A DNA stretch of 13,092 bases from an uncultured Burkholderiales bacterium (GTDB lineage: Bacteria; Pseudomonadota; Gammaproteobacteria; Burkholderiales; Burkholderiaceae_C). Both the position numbers and the translations under genes were made by a program. The DNA lies in NCBI GenBank assembly GCA_903952885.1, contig CAJBHE010000308.1, forward strand, positions 1-13,092, read 5' to 3'. The notes beneath the pieces are model-generated. The model did no database searches. It saw only the letters and a list, made by a program, of their open reading frames with translations, and was not told the DNA's origin. How positions within the stretch are numbered: position 1 is the first letter of the stretch; each line of letters opens with the position of its first letter. This document shows, in pieces, positions 1 through 6,152 of the stretch.

Positions 1-351
1 CACGACTTGGTTGTAATGCACATTGAAGCCGTGGGCAAATGCCAAGGAAGCGCCTTGTTTGATGTGGGGGGCCACATTGTTCGTGTAGACCTCGGCGATC
101 ATTTCGTCAGGCAACAAGATCATGACCAAGTCAGCAGCTTTCACCGCATCGTTGACTTCCATCACAGTCAAACCGGCTTTGGCCACTTTGTCCCATGAAG
201 CGCCACCTTTACGCAGACCGACCACGACTTTGACGCCGCTTTCGTTCAAGTTTTGTGCGTGCGCATGGCCTTGCGAGCCGTAGCCAATGATGGCCACAGT
301 CTTGCCTTTGATGAGGGACAGATCACAATCTTTGTCGTAAAAAACTTTCAC
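1..351 (-). CDS. ilvC: Ketol-acid reductoisomerase, N-terminal part (cut by window edge)
   Basis: This enzyme converts acetolactate or acetohydroxybutyrate to the dihydroxy acid with NADPH, the second common step of valine, leucine and isoleucine synthesis in the cytoplasm. The 117 visible codons begin MKVFYDKDCDLSLIKGKTVA. The Rossmann dinucleotide-binding motif GYGSQGHAHAQNL lies at about residues 24-36, and LLPDEMIAEVY and LAFAHGFNVHY, both typical of the family, follow. The C-terminal knotted catalytic domain lies outside the window. The start is GTG: it aligns with the usual MKVFYD N-terminus and sits 5 nt after a strong AGGAGA Shine-Dalgarno. It is the last visible gene of ilvB-ilvN-ilvC, 38 nt after ilvN. 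Identification is near certain from the sequence. Confidence 0.97.
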   Translation of the reverse strand, partial: MKVFYDKDCDLSLIKGKTVAIIGYGSQGHAHAQNLNESGVKVVVGLRKGGASWDKVAKAGLTVMEVNDAVKAADLVMILLPDEMIAEVYTNNVAPHIKQGASLAFAHGFNVHYNQVV

Positions 352-356
352 AGGGT

Positions 357-362
357 TCTCCT
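357..362 (-). promoter_or_regulatory. Ribosome binding site of ilvC fixing a GTG start
   Basis: On the minus strand AGGAGA is followed by ACCCT and then GTG. No ATG lies in frame between the stop of ilvN and the conserved MKVFYD N-terminus. The spacing and the family N-terminus therefore agree on GTG at 351 as the start. Confidence 0.75.
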
Positions 363-389
363 AAAAAATACGTTGAAAAAGGTTGGAAT

Positions 390-881
390 TTAAACGCGCA
401 AGATGCGCTCACCGCGGCCAATGCCACAAGCGCCGGTGCGAACAGTTTCGAGGATTGCGCTGCGGTCGATCGCCTCTAAGAACGCATCGTTCTTAGACAG
501 GTCACCCGTCAACTCAATGGTGTAGCTCTTCTCGGTCACATCAATGATGCGACCACGGAAGATATCGGCCATGCGCTTCATCTCTTCGCGCTCTTTGCCC
601 ACGGCACGCACTTTGACCAGCATCAGCTCGCGTTCGGTATAAGCGCCTTCGGTCAAATCGACCACTTTGACCACCTCAATCAATCGGTTCAGGTGCTTGG
701 TGATTTGTTCAATCACCTCATCTGAACCATGCGTTTGAATGGTCATGCGTGACAAGCTGGCGTCTTCGGTCGGCGCGACAGTGAGAGATTCAATGTTGTA
801 GCCACGTGCAGAAAACAAACCCACCACGCGTGACAAAGCACCGGGTTCGTTTTCAAGCATCAGGGAAATGATGTGTTTCAT
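390..881 (-). CDS. ilvN: Acetolactate synthase, small regulatory subunit
   Basis: Regulatory subunit of acetohydroxyacid synthase. It activates the catalytic subunit and gives feedback inhibition by valine or other branched-chain amino acids. At 163 residues it has the usual family length. The N-terminal ACT domain (about residues 3-75) begins MKHIISLMLENEPGALSRVV and contains GLFSARGYNIESLTVAPTED. The C-terminal ALS small-subunit domain (about 85-160) includes LVKVRA and ends GIGRGERILRV. The start at 881 follows a GGAAGGAT Shine-Dalgarno. It lies 17 nt downstream of ilvB, so the two subunits are probably made from one transcript. IlvH is the alternative name for the same family; the isozyme cannot be decided from sequence alone. 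Confidence 0.96.
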   Translation of the reverse strand: MKHIISLMLENEPGALSRVVGLFSARGYNIESLTVAPTEDASLSRMTIQTHGSDEVIEQITKHLNRLIEVVKVVDLTEGAYTERELMLVKVRAVGKEREEMKRMADIFRGRIIDVTEKSYTIELTGDLSKNDAFLEAIDRSAILETVRTGACGIGRGERILRV

Positions 882-898
882 GTTGTCATCCTTCCCGT

Positions 899-2671
899 TC
901 AGAGATCTTCGCTGCCAAGCAGCATTTCAGTGATGCCCTTGCCGGCTTTCACCATGGGGAACACGTTCTCAGTGGGGTCGGTGCGGAAATCGATGAACAC
1001 CGTGCGGTCTTTGAGGCGACGGGCCTCACGCAGAGCGGGCTCCACATCTTCTGGTCGCTCAATCAGCATGCCCACGTGGCCATAGGCTTCGGCCAACTTC
1101 ACAAAGTCAGGCAAAGCGTCCATGTAGCTACTGCTGTAACGGCTTTCGTATTCAATTTCTTGCCACTGGCGAACCATGCCAAGGTAGCGGTTGTTCAGCG
1201 CCAACACTTTGATCGGCGTGTTGTACTGGAAGCAGGTGGAGAGCTCTTGGATACACATTTGCACCGAACCCTCGCCTGTCACGCAAAACACCTCGCTGTC
1301 AGGCTTGGCCAACTTGATACCCATGGCGTAGGGAATGCCCACACCCATGGTGCCCAAGCCACCTGAGTTGATCCAGCGGCGAGGCTCATCAAAGCCGTAA
1401 TACTGGGCAGCCCACATTTGGTGCTGACCCACATCGGAAGTGATGTAGCTGTCCGTGCCCTTGGTCATGTTGTGCAAAGTCTCAATGACATACTGAGGCT
1501 TGATGACTTCGGTGTTGCTGCGGTCGTACTTCAAACAGTCGCGCTTGCGCCATCCTTCGATGGTTTCCCACCATCCCGACAAGGCAGCCGCATCAGGTTT
1601 GAGGGCTGATTCCTTGATCATGTCGATCATCTCGACCAGCACATCTTTGACATCGCCCACGATGGGAATGTCAACCTTCACGCGCTTGGAAATGCTGGAT
1701 GGGTCAATGTCGATGTGGATGATCTTTCGCTCATTCATGGCAAAGTGTTTGGGGTTGCCAATCACGCGATCATCGAATCGAGCGCCAACCGCCAGCAACA
1801 CGTCGCAGTTCTGCATGGCGTTGTTGGCTTCAATCGTGCCGTGCATACCCAACATGCCCAAAAACTTAGGTGCGCTGGCAGGATAAGCACCGAGGCCCAT
1901 CAATGTGTTGGTGACTGGGTAGCCCAGCATGTCCACCAAGGTGCGCAACTCTTGCGACGCATTGCCCAGCAGCACACCGCCACCGGTATAAATGTAGGGA
2001 CGCTTGGCCGCCATCAACAATTGCAAAGCCTTGCGAATTTGACCGCCATGGCCCTTGCGCACCGGGTTGTACGAGCGCATGTGCACTTCAGCAGGGTAGC
2101 CTTCGTAGGCAGTCCTCTTGAAAGACACGTCTTTTGGAATGTCCACCACCACTGGACCAGGACGTCCACTGCGAGCAATGTGAAACGCTTTTTTCATGGT
2201 CATGGCCAAGTCGCGAACGTCTTTGACCAAGAAATTGTGTTTGACGATGGGGCGCGTGATGCCAATGGTGTCGCACTCTTGGAAAGCATCCAAGCCGATC
2301 GCGTGCGTAGGCACTTGGCCCGTGATGATCACCATGGGAATGCTGTCCATGTAAGCCGTAGCAATGCCAGTCACGGCATTGGTCGCACCTGGGCCAGAAG
2401 TGACCAAGGCCACGCCCACATCTCCCGTGGCGCGCGCGTAGCCATCGGCCGCGTGAACCGCGGCTTGCTCATGGCGAACCAGAACGTGTTGAATCGTGTT
2501 TTGGTTGTAGAGCGCGTCGTAAATGTAGAGAACTGCACCGCCGGGATAGCCCCAGATGTGTTTGACGTTTTCAGCTTGCAGCGCCTTCACGAGGATTTCG
2601 GCGCCCATCAGTTCTTGTGCATGACCGCTAACAGCGGCTGCGGAATGCGATTCCGACTTAGTAGTGTCCAT
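899..2671 (-). CDS. ilvB: Acetolactate synthase, large catalytic subunit
   Basis: ThDP- and FAD-dependent enzyme condensing two pyruvates to acetolactate, or pyruvate plus 2-oxobutyrate to acetohydroxybutyrate. The 590 residues match the usual length. The N-terminal pyrimidine-binding domain has GYPGGAVLYIYDAL at 41-54 and the catalytic glutamate E68 in VRHEQAAVHAADGYARATG. The central domain carries GARFDDRV at 296-303. The C-terminal ThDP-binding motif runs from GEGS at 466-469 to NN at 493-494. The motif normally starts GDG; here the middle residue is Glu, a conservative change that may be normal in this lineage. The ATG at 2671 lies 7 nt after an AAAAGG Shine-Dalgarno. The first roughly 20 residues are a poorly conserved Ser/Ala-rich extension. 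It heads ilvB-ilvN-ilvC; ilvI is an equally used symbol. Confidence 0.96.
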   Translation of the reverse strand: MDTTKSESHSAAAVSGHAQELMGAEILVKALQAENVKHIWGYPGGAVLYIYDALYNQNTIQHVLVRHEQAAVHAADGYARATGDVGVALVTSGPGATNAVTGIATAYMDSIPMVIITGQVPTHAIGLDAFQECDTIGITRPIVKHNFLVKDVRDLAMTMKKAFHIARSGRPGPVVVDIPKDVSFKRTAYEGYPAEVHMRSYNPVRKGHGGQIRKALQLLMAAKRPYIYTGGGVLLGNASQELRTLVDMLGYPVTNTLMGLGAYPASAPKFLGMLGMHGTIEANNAMQNCDVLLAVGARFDDRVIGNPKHFAMNERKIIHIDIDPSSISKRVKVDIPIVGDVKDVLVEMIDMIKESALKPDAAALSGWWETIEGWRKRDCLKYDRSNTEVIKPQYVIETLHNMTKGTDSYITSDVGQHQMWAAQYYGFDEPRRWINSGGLGTMGVGIPYAMGIKLAKPDSEVFCVTGEGSVQMCIQELSTCFQYNTPIKVLALNNRYLGMVRQWQEIEYESRYSSSYMDALPDFVKLAEAYGHVGMLIERPEDVEPALREARRLKDRTVFIDFRTDPTENVFPMVKAGKGITEMLLGSEDL

Positions 2672-2682
2672 TGGTGTACCTT

Positions 2683-2781
2683 TTAACCTGAGTGAATTTC
2701 GTCAACGAAAAACCTTGGGTGCTTCTTGGCGAACCCTTGTGGGGCAGCATCGAAACTTTGGACCTGCAGCCATAGACGCAT
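2683..2781 (-). CDS. Possible upstream ORF (32 codons) in the ilvB leader
   Basis: This short ATG-to-TAA frame lies in the leader of ilvB and is not in frame with it. The peptide starts MRLWLQVQSF and ends VDEIHSG, with L3, L5, V7, V26 and I29 but no run of Leu, Ile or Val as in classical ilv attenuator peptides. Its TAA (2683-2685) overlaps the AAAAGG Shine-Dalgarno of ilvB (2679-2684), a layout that would allow translational coupling. No clear Shine-Dalgarno precedes its own ATG. A 7-bp inverted repeat (2729-2735 with 2782-2788) starts right beside its start codon in the RNA. It may be regulatory or a chance ORF; comparison with relatives would decide. Confidence 0.3.
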   Translation of the reverse strand: MRLWLQVQSFDAAPQGFAKKHPRFFVDEIHSG

Positions 2782-2834
2782 GGTTCGCGTCGGACCGAGA
2801 CCCGTTTGCCTTTTTTGTCGAATTGCAGTCCTCG

Positions 2835-2843
2835 ATTATGACA
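2835..2843 (-). promoter_or_regulatory. Candidate extended -10 promoter for ilvBNC
   Basis: The minus strand reads TGTCATAAT, an extended -10 element with hexamer CATAAT. No good -35 lies at normal spacing, which is tolerated when TGn is present. Transcription would begin near 2828, giving a leader of about 155-160 nt before ilvB. It is called by eye only. Confidence 0.4.
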
Positions 2844-2891
2844 CCTTCTTTAAATGCATTCGGTCTTTTGAGCACAAAAACCTGGTGCTAG

Positions 2892-2900
2892 TGCCATAAT
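2892..2900 (+). promoter_or_regulatory. Candidate extended -10 promoter for the sigma-factor operon
   Basis: The plus strand reads TGCCATAAT, a TGn-extended -10 with hexamer CATAAT. TTGAGC at 2868-2873 lies 21 nt upstream of the hexamer, too far for a normal -35. The start would be near 2907, about 26 nt before the GTG of the sigma gene. Autoregulation by the encoded sigma factor is possible, but I cannot see a distinct ECF-type promoter. Confidence 0.4.
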
Positions 2901-2932
2901 CGCGCCCGATTCAACCTTGAACCCCATCGTCA

Positions 2933-3499
2933 GTGGCCACCGAACAAGAACTGTCAGACTTTCTAAAAAGCGTCGAGAAGCGTGCCTTCAAACGCTCGGT
3001 CTATCACGTTCGTGACGATGAAGCGGCCTTAGACATTGTCCAAGACAGCATGATGAAACTCGCCGAGCATTACGGCGACAAGCCAGCAGCAGAACTGCCT
3101 ATGCTGTTTCACAGAATCTTGTCAAACACCACACTGGACTGGTTTCGGCGCAACAAAACTCGAAAAGCACTGTTCAGCAACTTCAGTGACTTTGATTCCG
3201 ACCATGACGATGGCGAATTCAACCTTTTAGAGGCCTTGGCCGTTGATAATGACAGTCAAACTACAAAAAGTGCGGAAGATAACTTTGCCAGCGTAGCAAA
3301 TGTTCACGATATTGAGGTAGAAATACAAAACTTGCCAGCGCGTCAACGAGAAGCCTTCCTGTTGCGTTATTGGGAAGACCTAGATGTTTCCGAGACCGCT
3401 GCCACGATGGGCTGTTCAGAAGGAAGCGTCAAAACACATTGCTCTCGGGCTGTTCTGGCGCTCAGCAAAGCGCTTAAATTAAAGGGAATTCAACCATGA
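2933..3499 (+). CDS. ECF-like RNA polymerase sigma factor
   Basis: The 188-residue protein has the two-domain layout of a group 4 (ECF) sigma factor. Region 2 covers about residues 15-80, with DIVQDSMMKLAEHY at 34-47 for core binding and LDWFRRNKTRK at 68-78 as the region 2.3-2.4 segment. An acidic linker (about 84-125) follows. Region 4 is at about 132-182, with LPARQREAFLLRYWEDL and the helix-turn-helix VSETAATMGCSEGSVKTHC. The start is GTG: an in-frame TGA at 2918 leaves no upstream room, and the first internal ATG would remove part of region 2. No clear Shine-Dalgarno is seen and the leader is short. Its stop overlaps the next start by ATGA, so it is probably coupled to the DUF3619 gene. 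Target promoters are unknown. Confidence 0.9.
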   Translation: MATEQELSDFLKSVEKRAFKRSVYHVRDDEAALDIVQDSMMKLAEHYGDKPAAELPMLFHRILSNTTLDWFRRNKTRKALFSNFSDFDSDHDDGEFNLLEALAVDNDSQTTKSAEDNFASVANVHDIEVEIQNLPARQREAFLLRYWEDLDVSETAATMGCSEGSVKTHCSRAVLALSKALKLKGIQP

Positions 3500-3933
3500 C
3501 ACATACCGCAAATACCCAAGACCAGTTTGGTTTGCGCATTGCTGCCCAACTGAACTCCGCCAGCCTTGCGCTGCCCCATGACATCACTGAACGCCTGCGT
3601 GCCGCACGCACACGCGCTGTGGCTGCACGCTTGAAGCCCCAAGCTCGCTTGCAAACCAGCACTGCCATGATTCACCAAAACGGTGCAGCCTTACTGAACT
3701 TTGGCGGTGACGAAGGCCTCAACATTTGGAGCCGCGTGGCCTCCTTCTTACCTTTGATCGCTTTGGTTGCAGGCTTGACCCTGATTCAAAACATCATGGA
3801 TGACGACCGCGCCAACGAACTGGCCGAAGTCGACTCTGCTTTGCTGATCGATGATTTGCCCCCAGCCGCATATGCCGACCCCGGCTTTTTGCAGTTTTTG
3901 AAAAATCCCATCGCCACCGATCCCAAAGAGTAA
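3496..3933 (+). CDS. DUF3619 family membrane protein, candidate anti-sigma factor
   Basis: A 145-residue protein recognised as DUF3619, a family of no assigned function. Residues 1-77 are hydrophilic, helical and Arg/Ala-rich (LPHDITERLRAARTRAVAAR at 26-45). One hydrophobic segment spans about 80-99 (ASFLPLIALVAGLTLIQNI). The tail is acidic and carries EVDSALLIDDLPPAAYADPG at 111-130, followed by FLQFLKN, the part that looks most family-like. Arg-rich N-terminus and acidic C-terminus suggest N-in/C-out topology. The start overlaps the sigma-factor stop (ATGA). Position, size and single span fit a membrane anti-sigma factor, but I see no zinc-binding HxxxCxxC motif of the ZAS type, so that role is inferred from context. 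The family call is firmer than the function. Confidence 0.85.
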   Translation: MTHTANTQDQFGLRIAAQLNSASLALPHDITERLRAARTRAVAARLKPQARLQTSTAMIHQNGAALLNFGGDEGLNIWSRVASFLPLIALVAGLTLIQNIMDDDRANELAEVDSALLIDDLPPAAYADPGFLQFLKNPIATDPKE

Positions 3934-3941
3934 CTGCCTGC

Positions 3942-4598
3942 ATGCTGTTTCAACGCGCAATCACCGCCTCCTTCATTGCCCAACTCTTGTTGAGTGGTGC
4001 TGTGTTGCTCAGTGGCGCGCTGGTTAGCGCACAAATGCCATCCGTGGTGGCTGCTAAGCCAGCCCCAAGCCTACCTGGTCGACCTTTGTGGATGGATTTA
4101 GCAGACTCCCAACAACAAGCCCTCGCCCCATTAGTTCAGTTGTGGCCCACGATGACGGAACCACACAAGCGCAAATGGCTGGCTATTTCACAAAACTTTG
4201 GTCAACTCACGGCTGATGAGCAAGCCACTGTGCAAGGCCGCATGCGTGAGTGGGCTGCACTCAGCCCGCAGCAACGAACCGCTGCTCGTTTGAATTACGC
4301 CGACGCCAAACAACTGCTGCAAGATGACAAAAAAGCCAAGTGGGAGGCCTACCAAGCCCTGCCACCCGAGGCCAAACAAAAACTAGCGGCACAGCAAAAT
4401 CAACCTATACAAGGTGCAGCTCCGGCGATCAAACCCGTGTCTCCTGCAAAGCTCACCACGTCGCCTAGCGCCACTGCCAACAAGCCCCTGCCCCGCATTG
4501 CAACAGACCAAGTTGCGCCTGTCACCTTGCTGCCAACACCCGTGACGAGCTCAGCTCCGGGCAGTGTCAGCTCTGAAAGCGCAGTGACACCTCAATGA
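3942..4598 (+). CDS. DUF3106 family exported protein
   Basis: A 218-residue protein of unknown function, recognised as DUF3106. Residues 1-30 form a signal peptide (ITASFIAQLLLSGAVLLSGA core) with a plausible cleavage after VSA. Residues 50-150 are helical and contain related units built round Trp and Leu-Ser/Pro-Pro: MTEPHKRKWLAIS at 71-83, LTADEQATVQGRMREWAALS at 89-108, and WEAYQALPPEAKQKLA at 134-149. Residues 152-218 are a low-complexity Pro/Ala/Ser/Thr tail without other features. No cysteines or enzyme motifs are seen. It begins 8 nt after the DUF3619 stop and its own stop overlaps the RDD start by ATGA. A periplasmic sensor or chaperone-like role resembling Spy/CpxP is only a speculation from the helical layout. 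Confidence 0.85.
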   Translation: MLFQRAITASFIAQLLLSGAVLLSGALVSAQMPSVVAAKPAPSLPGRPLWMDLADSQQQALAPLVQLWPTMTEPHKRKWLAISQNFGQLTADEQATVQGRMREWAALSPQQRTAARLNYADAKQLLQDDKKAKWEAYQALPPEAKQKLAAQQNQPIQGAAPAIKPVSPAKLTTSPSATANKPLPRIATDQVAPVTLLPTPVTSSAPGSVSSESAVTPQ

Positions 4599-5101
4599 TG
4601 TCGGATTTGACGGCCCCTGGCTTGCTGCGCCGCATGGCGTGCTGGCTTTATGAGGGCATGCTGTTATTTGCTGTCCTTTTTATTTCGGGCTATTTGTTCA
4701 GCACGCTGAGCCAGACGCGCCACGCGCTTGACAACCGCCACGGCTTGCAGGCCTTTTTATTCCTCGTGGCCGGCATTTATTTCACCTGGTTCGGACACAA
4801 AGGCCAAACCTTGGCCATGAAAACTTGGCATATTCGTGTGGTCGACGCCAGCGGACAAGCTCTGACACAAAAACGTGCGTTGTTGAGATATGTGCTGAGT
4901 TGGATTTGGTTCATTCCGCCTTTGGCCATCGTCGGGCCTTATGAACTCAGCGGTGGAGAAACAGCCTTGGTATTTTTGGGATGGGTGGCAGCCTGGGCCA
5001 TGCTCAGCCGCTTTCATCCACTCCGACAGTTTTGGCACGATGCGCTGGCTGGCACTCGACTCATTAACGCCGGCCCCATTGCAGCCAAAAAATCGACTTG
5101 A
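4595..5101 (+). CDS. RDD family integral membrane protein
   Basis: A 168-residue polytopic protein of the RDD family. Hydrophobic segments are visible at about 22-37, 50-66, 98-114 and 122-137. Family hallmarks are LLRRMACWLYEGMLLF at 10-25, GHKGQTLAMKTWHIRVVD at 67-84 and RQFWHDALAGTRLI at 144-157. The first-helix Asp that gives the family its name appears to be replaced by Glu20 (RRMACWLYEG). Function is unsettled; members are proposed to act in transport or envelope biology. The start is ATGATG: the first ATG overlaps the DUF3106 stop, and the second, one codon later, is also possible. It is coupled in the sigma-factor operon and followed after 10 nt by the LOG gene. Confidence 0.9.
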   Translation: MMSDLTAPGLLRRMACWLYEGMLLFAVLFISGYLFSTLSQTRHALDNRHGLQAFLFLVAGIYFTWFGHKGQTLAMKTWHIRVVDASGQALTQKRALLRYVLSWIWFIPPLAIVGPYELSGGETALVFLGWVAAWAMLSRFHPLRQFWHDALAGTRLINAGPIAAKKST

Positions 5102-5111
5102 TCTTTCATCT

Positions 5112-5699
5112 ATGAATTCGCCCGCATTTACTGTTTGCGTTTATTGCGGTTCACGCAACGGAAACTTACCCGTCTATTCCGATGTAGCCCGTCAAGTTGG
5201 CACATGGATTGGTCAACACAATGGCCAGCTGGTTTACGGGGGCGGCGGGAACGGCTTGATGGGGCTGGTGGCGCAAGCTACCGCCGATGCGGGAGGCCGT
5301 GTGGTGGGCATTATCCCAAAAGCGCTAAAAGCCACCGAAAACATGGGCACTGCTTGCACCGAGCTATATGTGGTCGACACCATGCACGAACGCAAACACA
5401 TGATGGCTGAGCGCGCCGATGTGTTCTTGGCTTTACCCGGCGGCATTGGCACCTTTGAAGAGTTTTTTGAAGTGTGGACGTGGCGCCAACTTGGCTACCA
5501 CGACAAACCCATTGGCCTGCTCAACACCCAAGGCTATTACGATGGCTTGTTGCAGTTTGCGAATCACAGCGTCAGCCAAGGATTTTTGAACGACTGGCAA
5601 ATGGATTTGATTCTCAGCGGCACTGAACCCACAACATTGCTGAAAGAACTGGTGCAAGCCGCAGGCTTTGGGACGAAGCCTAAACTGGCTGACCTCTAA
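5112..5699 (+). CDS. LOG family protein (cytokinin riboside 5'-monophosphate phosphoribohydrolase type)
   Basis: A 195-residue protein of the TIGR00730/LOG family. It probably hydrolyses the N-glycosidic bond of nucleoside 5'-monophosphates, releasing base and ribose 5-phosphate. The N-terminal VCVYCGSRNG (8-17), the Gly-rich VYGGGGNGLMG (41-51), MHERKHMM (91-98) with the conserved Arg, and PGGIGTFEE (109-117) with the catalytic-site Glu are all present. The frame is open back to 4941, inside the RDD gene, but ATG 5112 is preferred: it falls just after the RDD stop and gives the family N-terminus and length. The Shine-Dalgarno is weak. It is the last gene of the sigma-factor operon and is followed by a strong terminator. 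The natural substrate in bacteria is not clear. Confidence 0.93.
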   Translation: MNSPAFTVCVYCGSRNGNLPVYSDVARQVGTWIGQHNGQLVYGGGGNGLMGLVAQATADAGGRVVGIIPKALKATENMGTACTELYVVDTMHERKHMMAERADVFLALPGGIGTFEEFFEVWTWRQLGYHDKPIGLLNTQGYYDGLLQFANHSVSQGFLNDWQMDLILSGTEPTTLLKELVQAAGFGTKPKLADL

Positions 5700-5712
5700 A
5701 CCAATACCCACA

Positions 5713-5746
5713 AAAAAGCCGCAACCTTTTGGCGTTGCGGCTTTTT
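5713..5746. terminator. Bidirectional intrinsic terminator between the LOG gene and glnB
   Basis: A perfect 13-bp stem pairs AAAAAGCCGCAAC (5713-5725) with GTTGCGGCTTTTT (5734-5746) across an 8-nt loop. The A-tract and T-tract give a U-run in both directions. It lies 13 nt after the LOG stop and about 30 nt after the glnB stop on the other strand, so it can end both converging operons. Confidence 0.92.
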
Positions 5747-5777
5747 CATTTCAAAAATGGAATCTTTGCTCGCAAAA

Positions 5778-6116
5778 TTAAACGGCTGATTCATCCAACT
5801 CGCCTGTGCGAATGCGAACCACACGTTCTACAGGCGTGATAAAAATTTTGCCATCACCAATTTTTCCGGTGCGGGCTGCGCGCACGATGGCGTCCACGCA
5901 ATCGTCCACATCAGCGCTTTTCACTGTCACTTCGACCTTGACCTTGGGCAAAAAGTCGACCACGTACTCAGCGCCACGGTACAACTCAGTGTGTCCTTTT
6001 TGACGTCCAAAGCCCTTGACCTCTGTCACCGTCAGGCCAGTCACACCACATTCGGCCAGCGCTTCGCGCACTTCTTCGAGCTTGAATGGTTTGATGATGG
6101 CGGTGATTTGCTTCAT
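5778..6116 (-). CDS. glnB: Nitrogen regulatory protein PII
   Basis: A trimeric cytoplasmic signal protein that integrates 2-oxoglutarate, ATP/ADP and glutamine status and acts on targets such as GlnE, NtrB, AmtB and NadE. Its 112 residues match the family exactly. The T-loop carries the uridylylation site Y51 (ELYRGAEYVVDF), VKGFGRQKGHTE precedes it, and the B-loop TGKIGDGKIF at 83-92 contributes to nucleotide binding. The start at 6116 follows an AAGGA Shine-Dalgarno. It lies 36 nt downstream of nadE on the same strand, with no terminator seen between, so the two are probably co-transcribed. The absence of a neighbouring amtB favours GlnB over GlnK, but the paralogue assignment is inferred. 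Confidence 0.95.
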   Translation of the reverse strand: MKQITAIIKPFKLEEVREALAECGVTGLTVTEVKGFGRQKGHTELYRGAEYVVDFLPKVKVEVTVKSADVDDCVDAIVRAARTGKIGDGKIFITPVERVVRIRTGELDESAV

Positions 6117-6152
6117 GTTGAAAATCCTTGAAATCTATGGAAAGACCCGTCA

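Noticed and set aside
1715..2686. 323-codon plus-strand ORF opposite ilvB
   Set aside because: It lies wholly antisense to the well-supported ilvB, with His/Arg/Val-rich low-quality composition and no recognisable domain. It is a codon-bias shadow.
4941..5111. 57-residue N-terminal extension of the LOG protein
   Set aside because: The open frame runs back inside the RDD gene, but the family N-terminus begins at ATG 5112, just after the RDD stop. The extension has no family resemblance.
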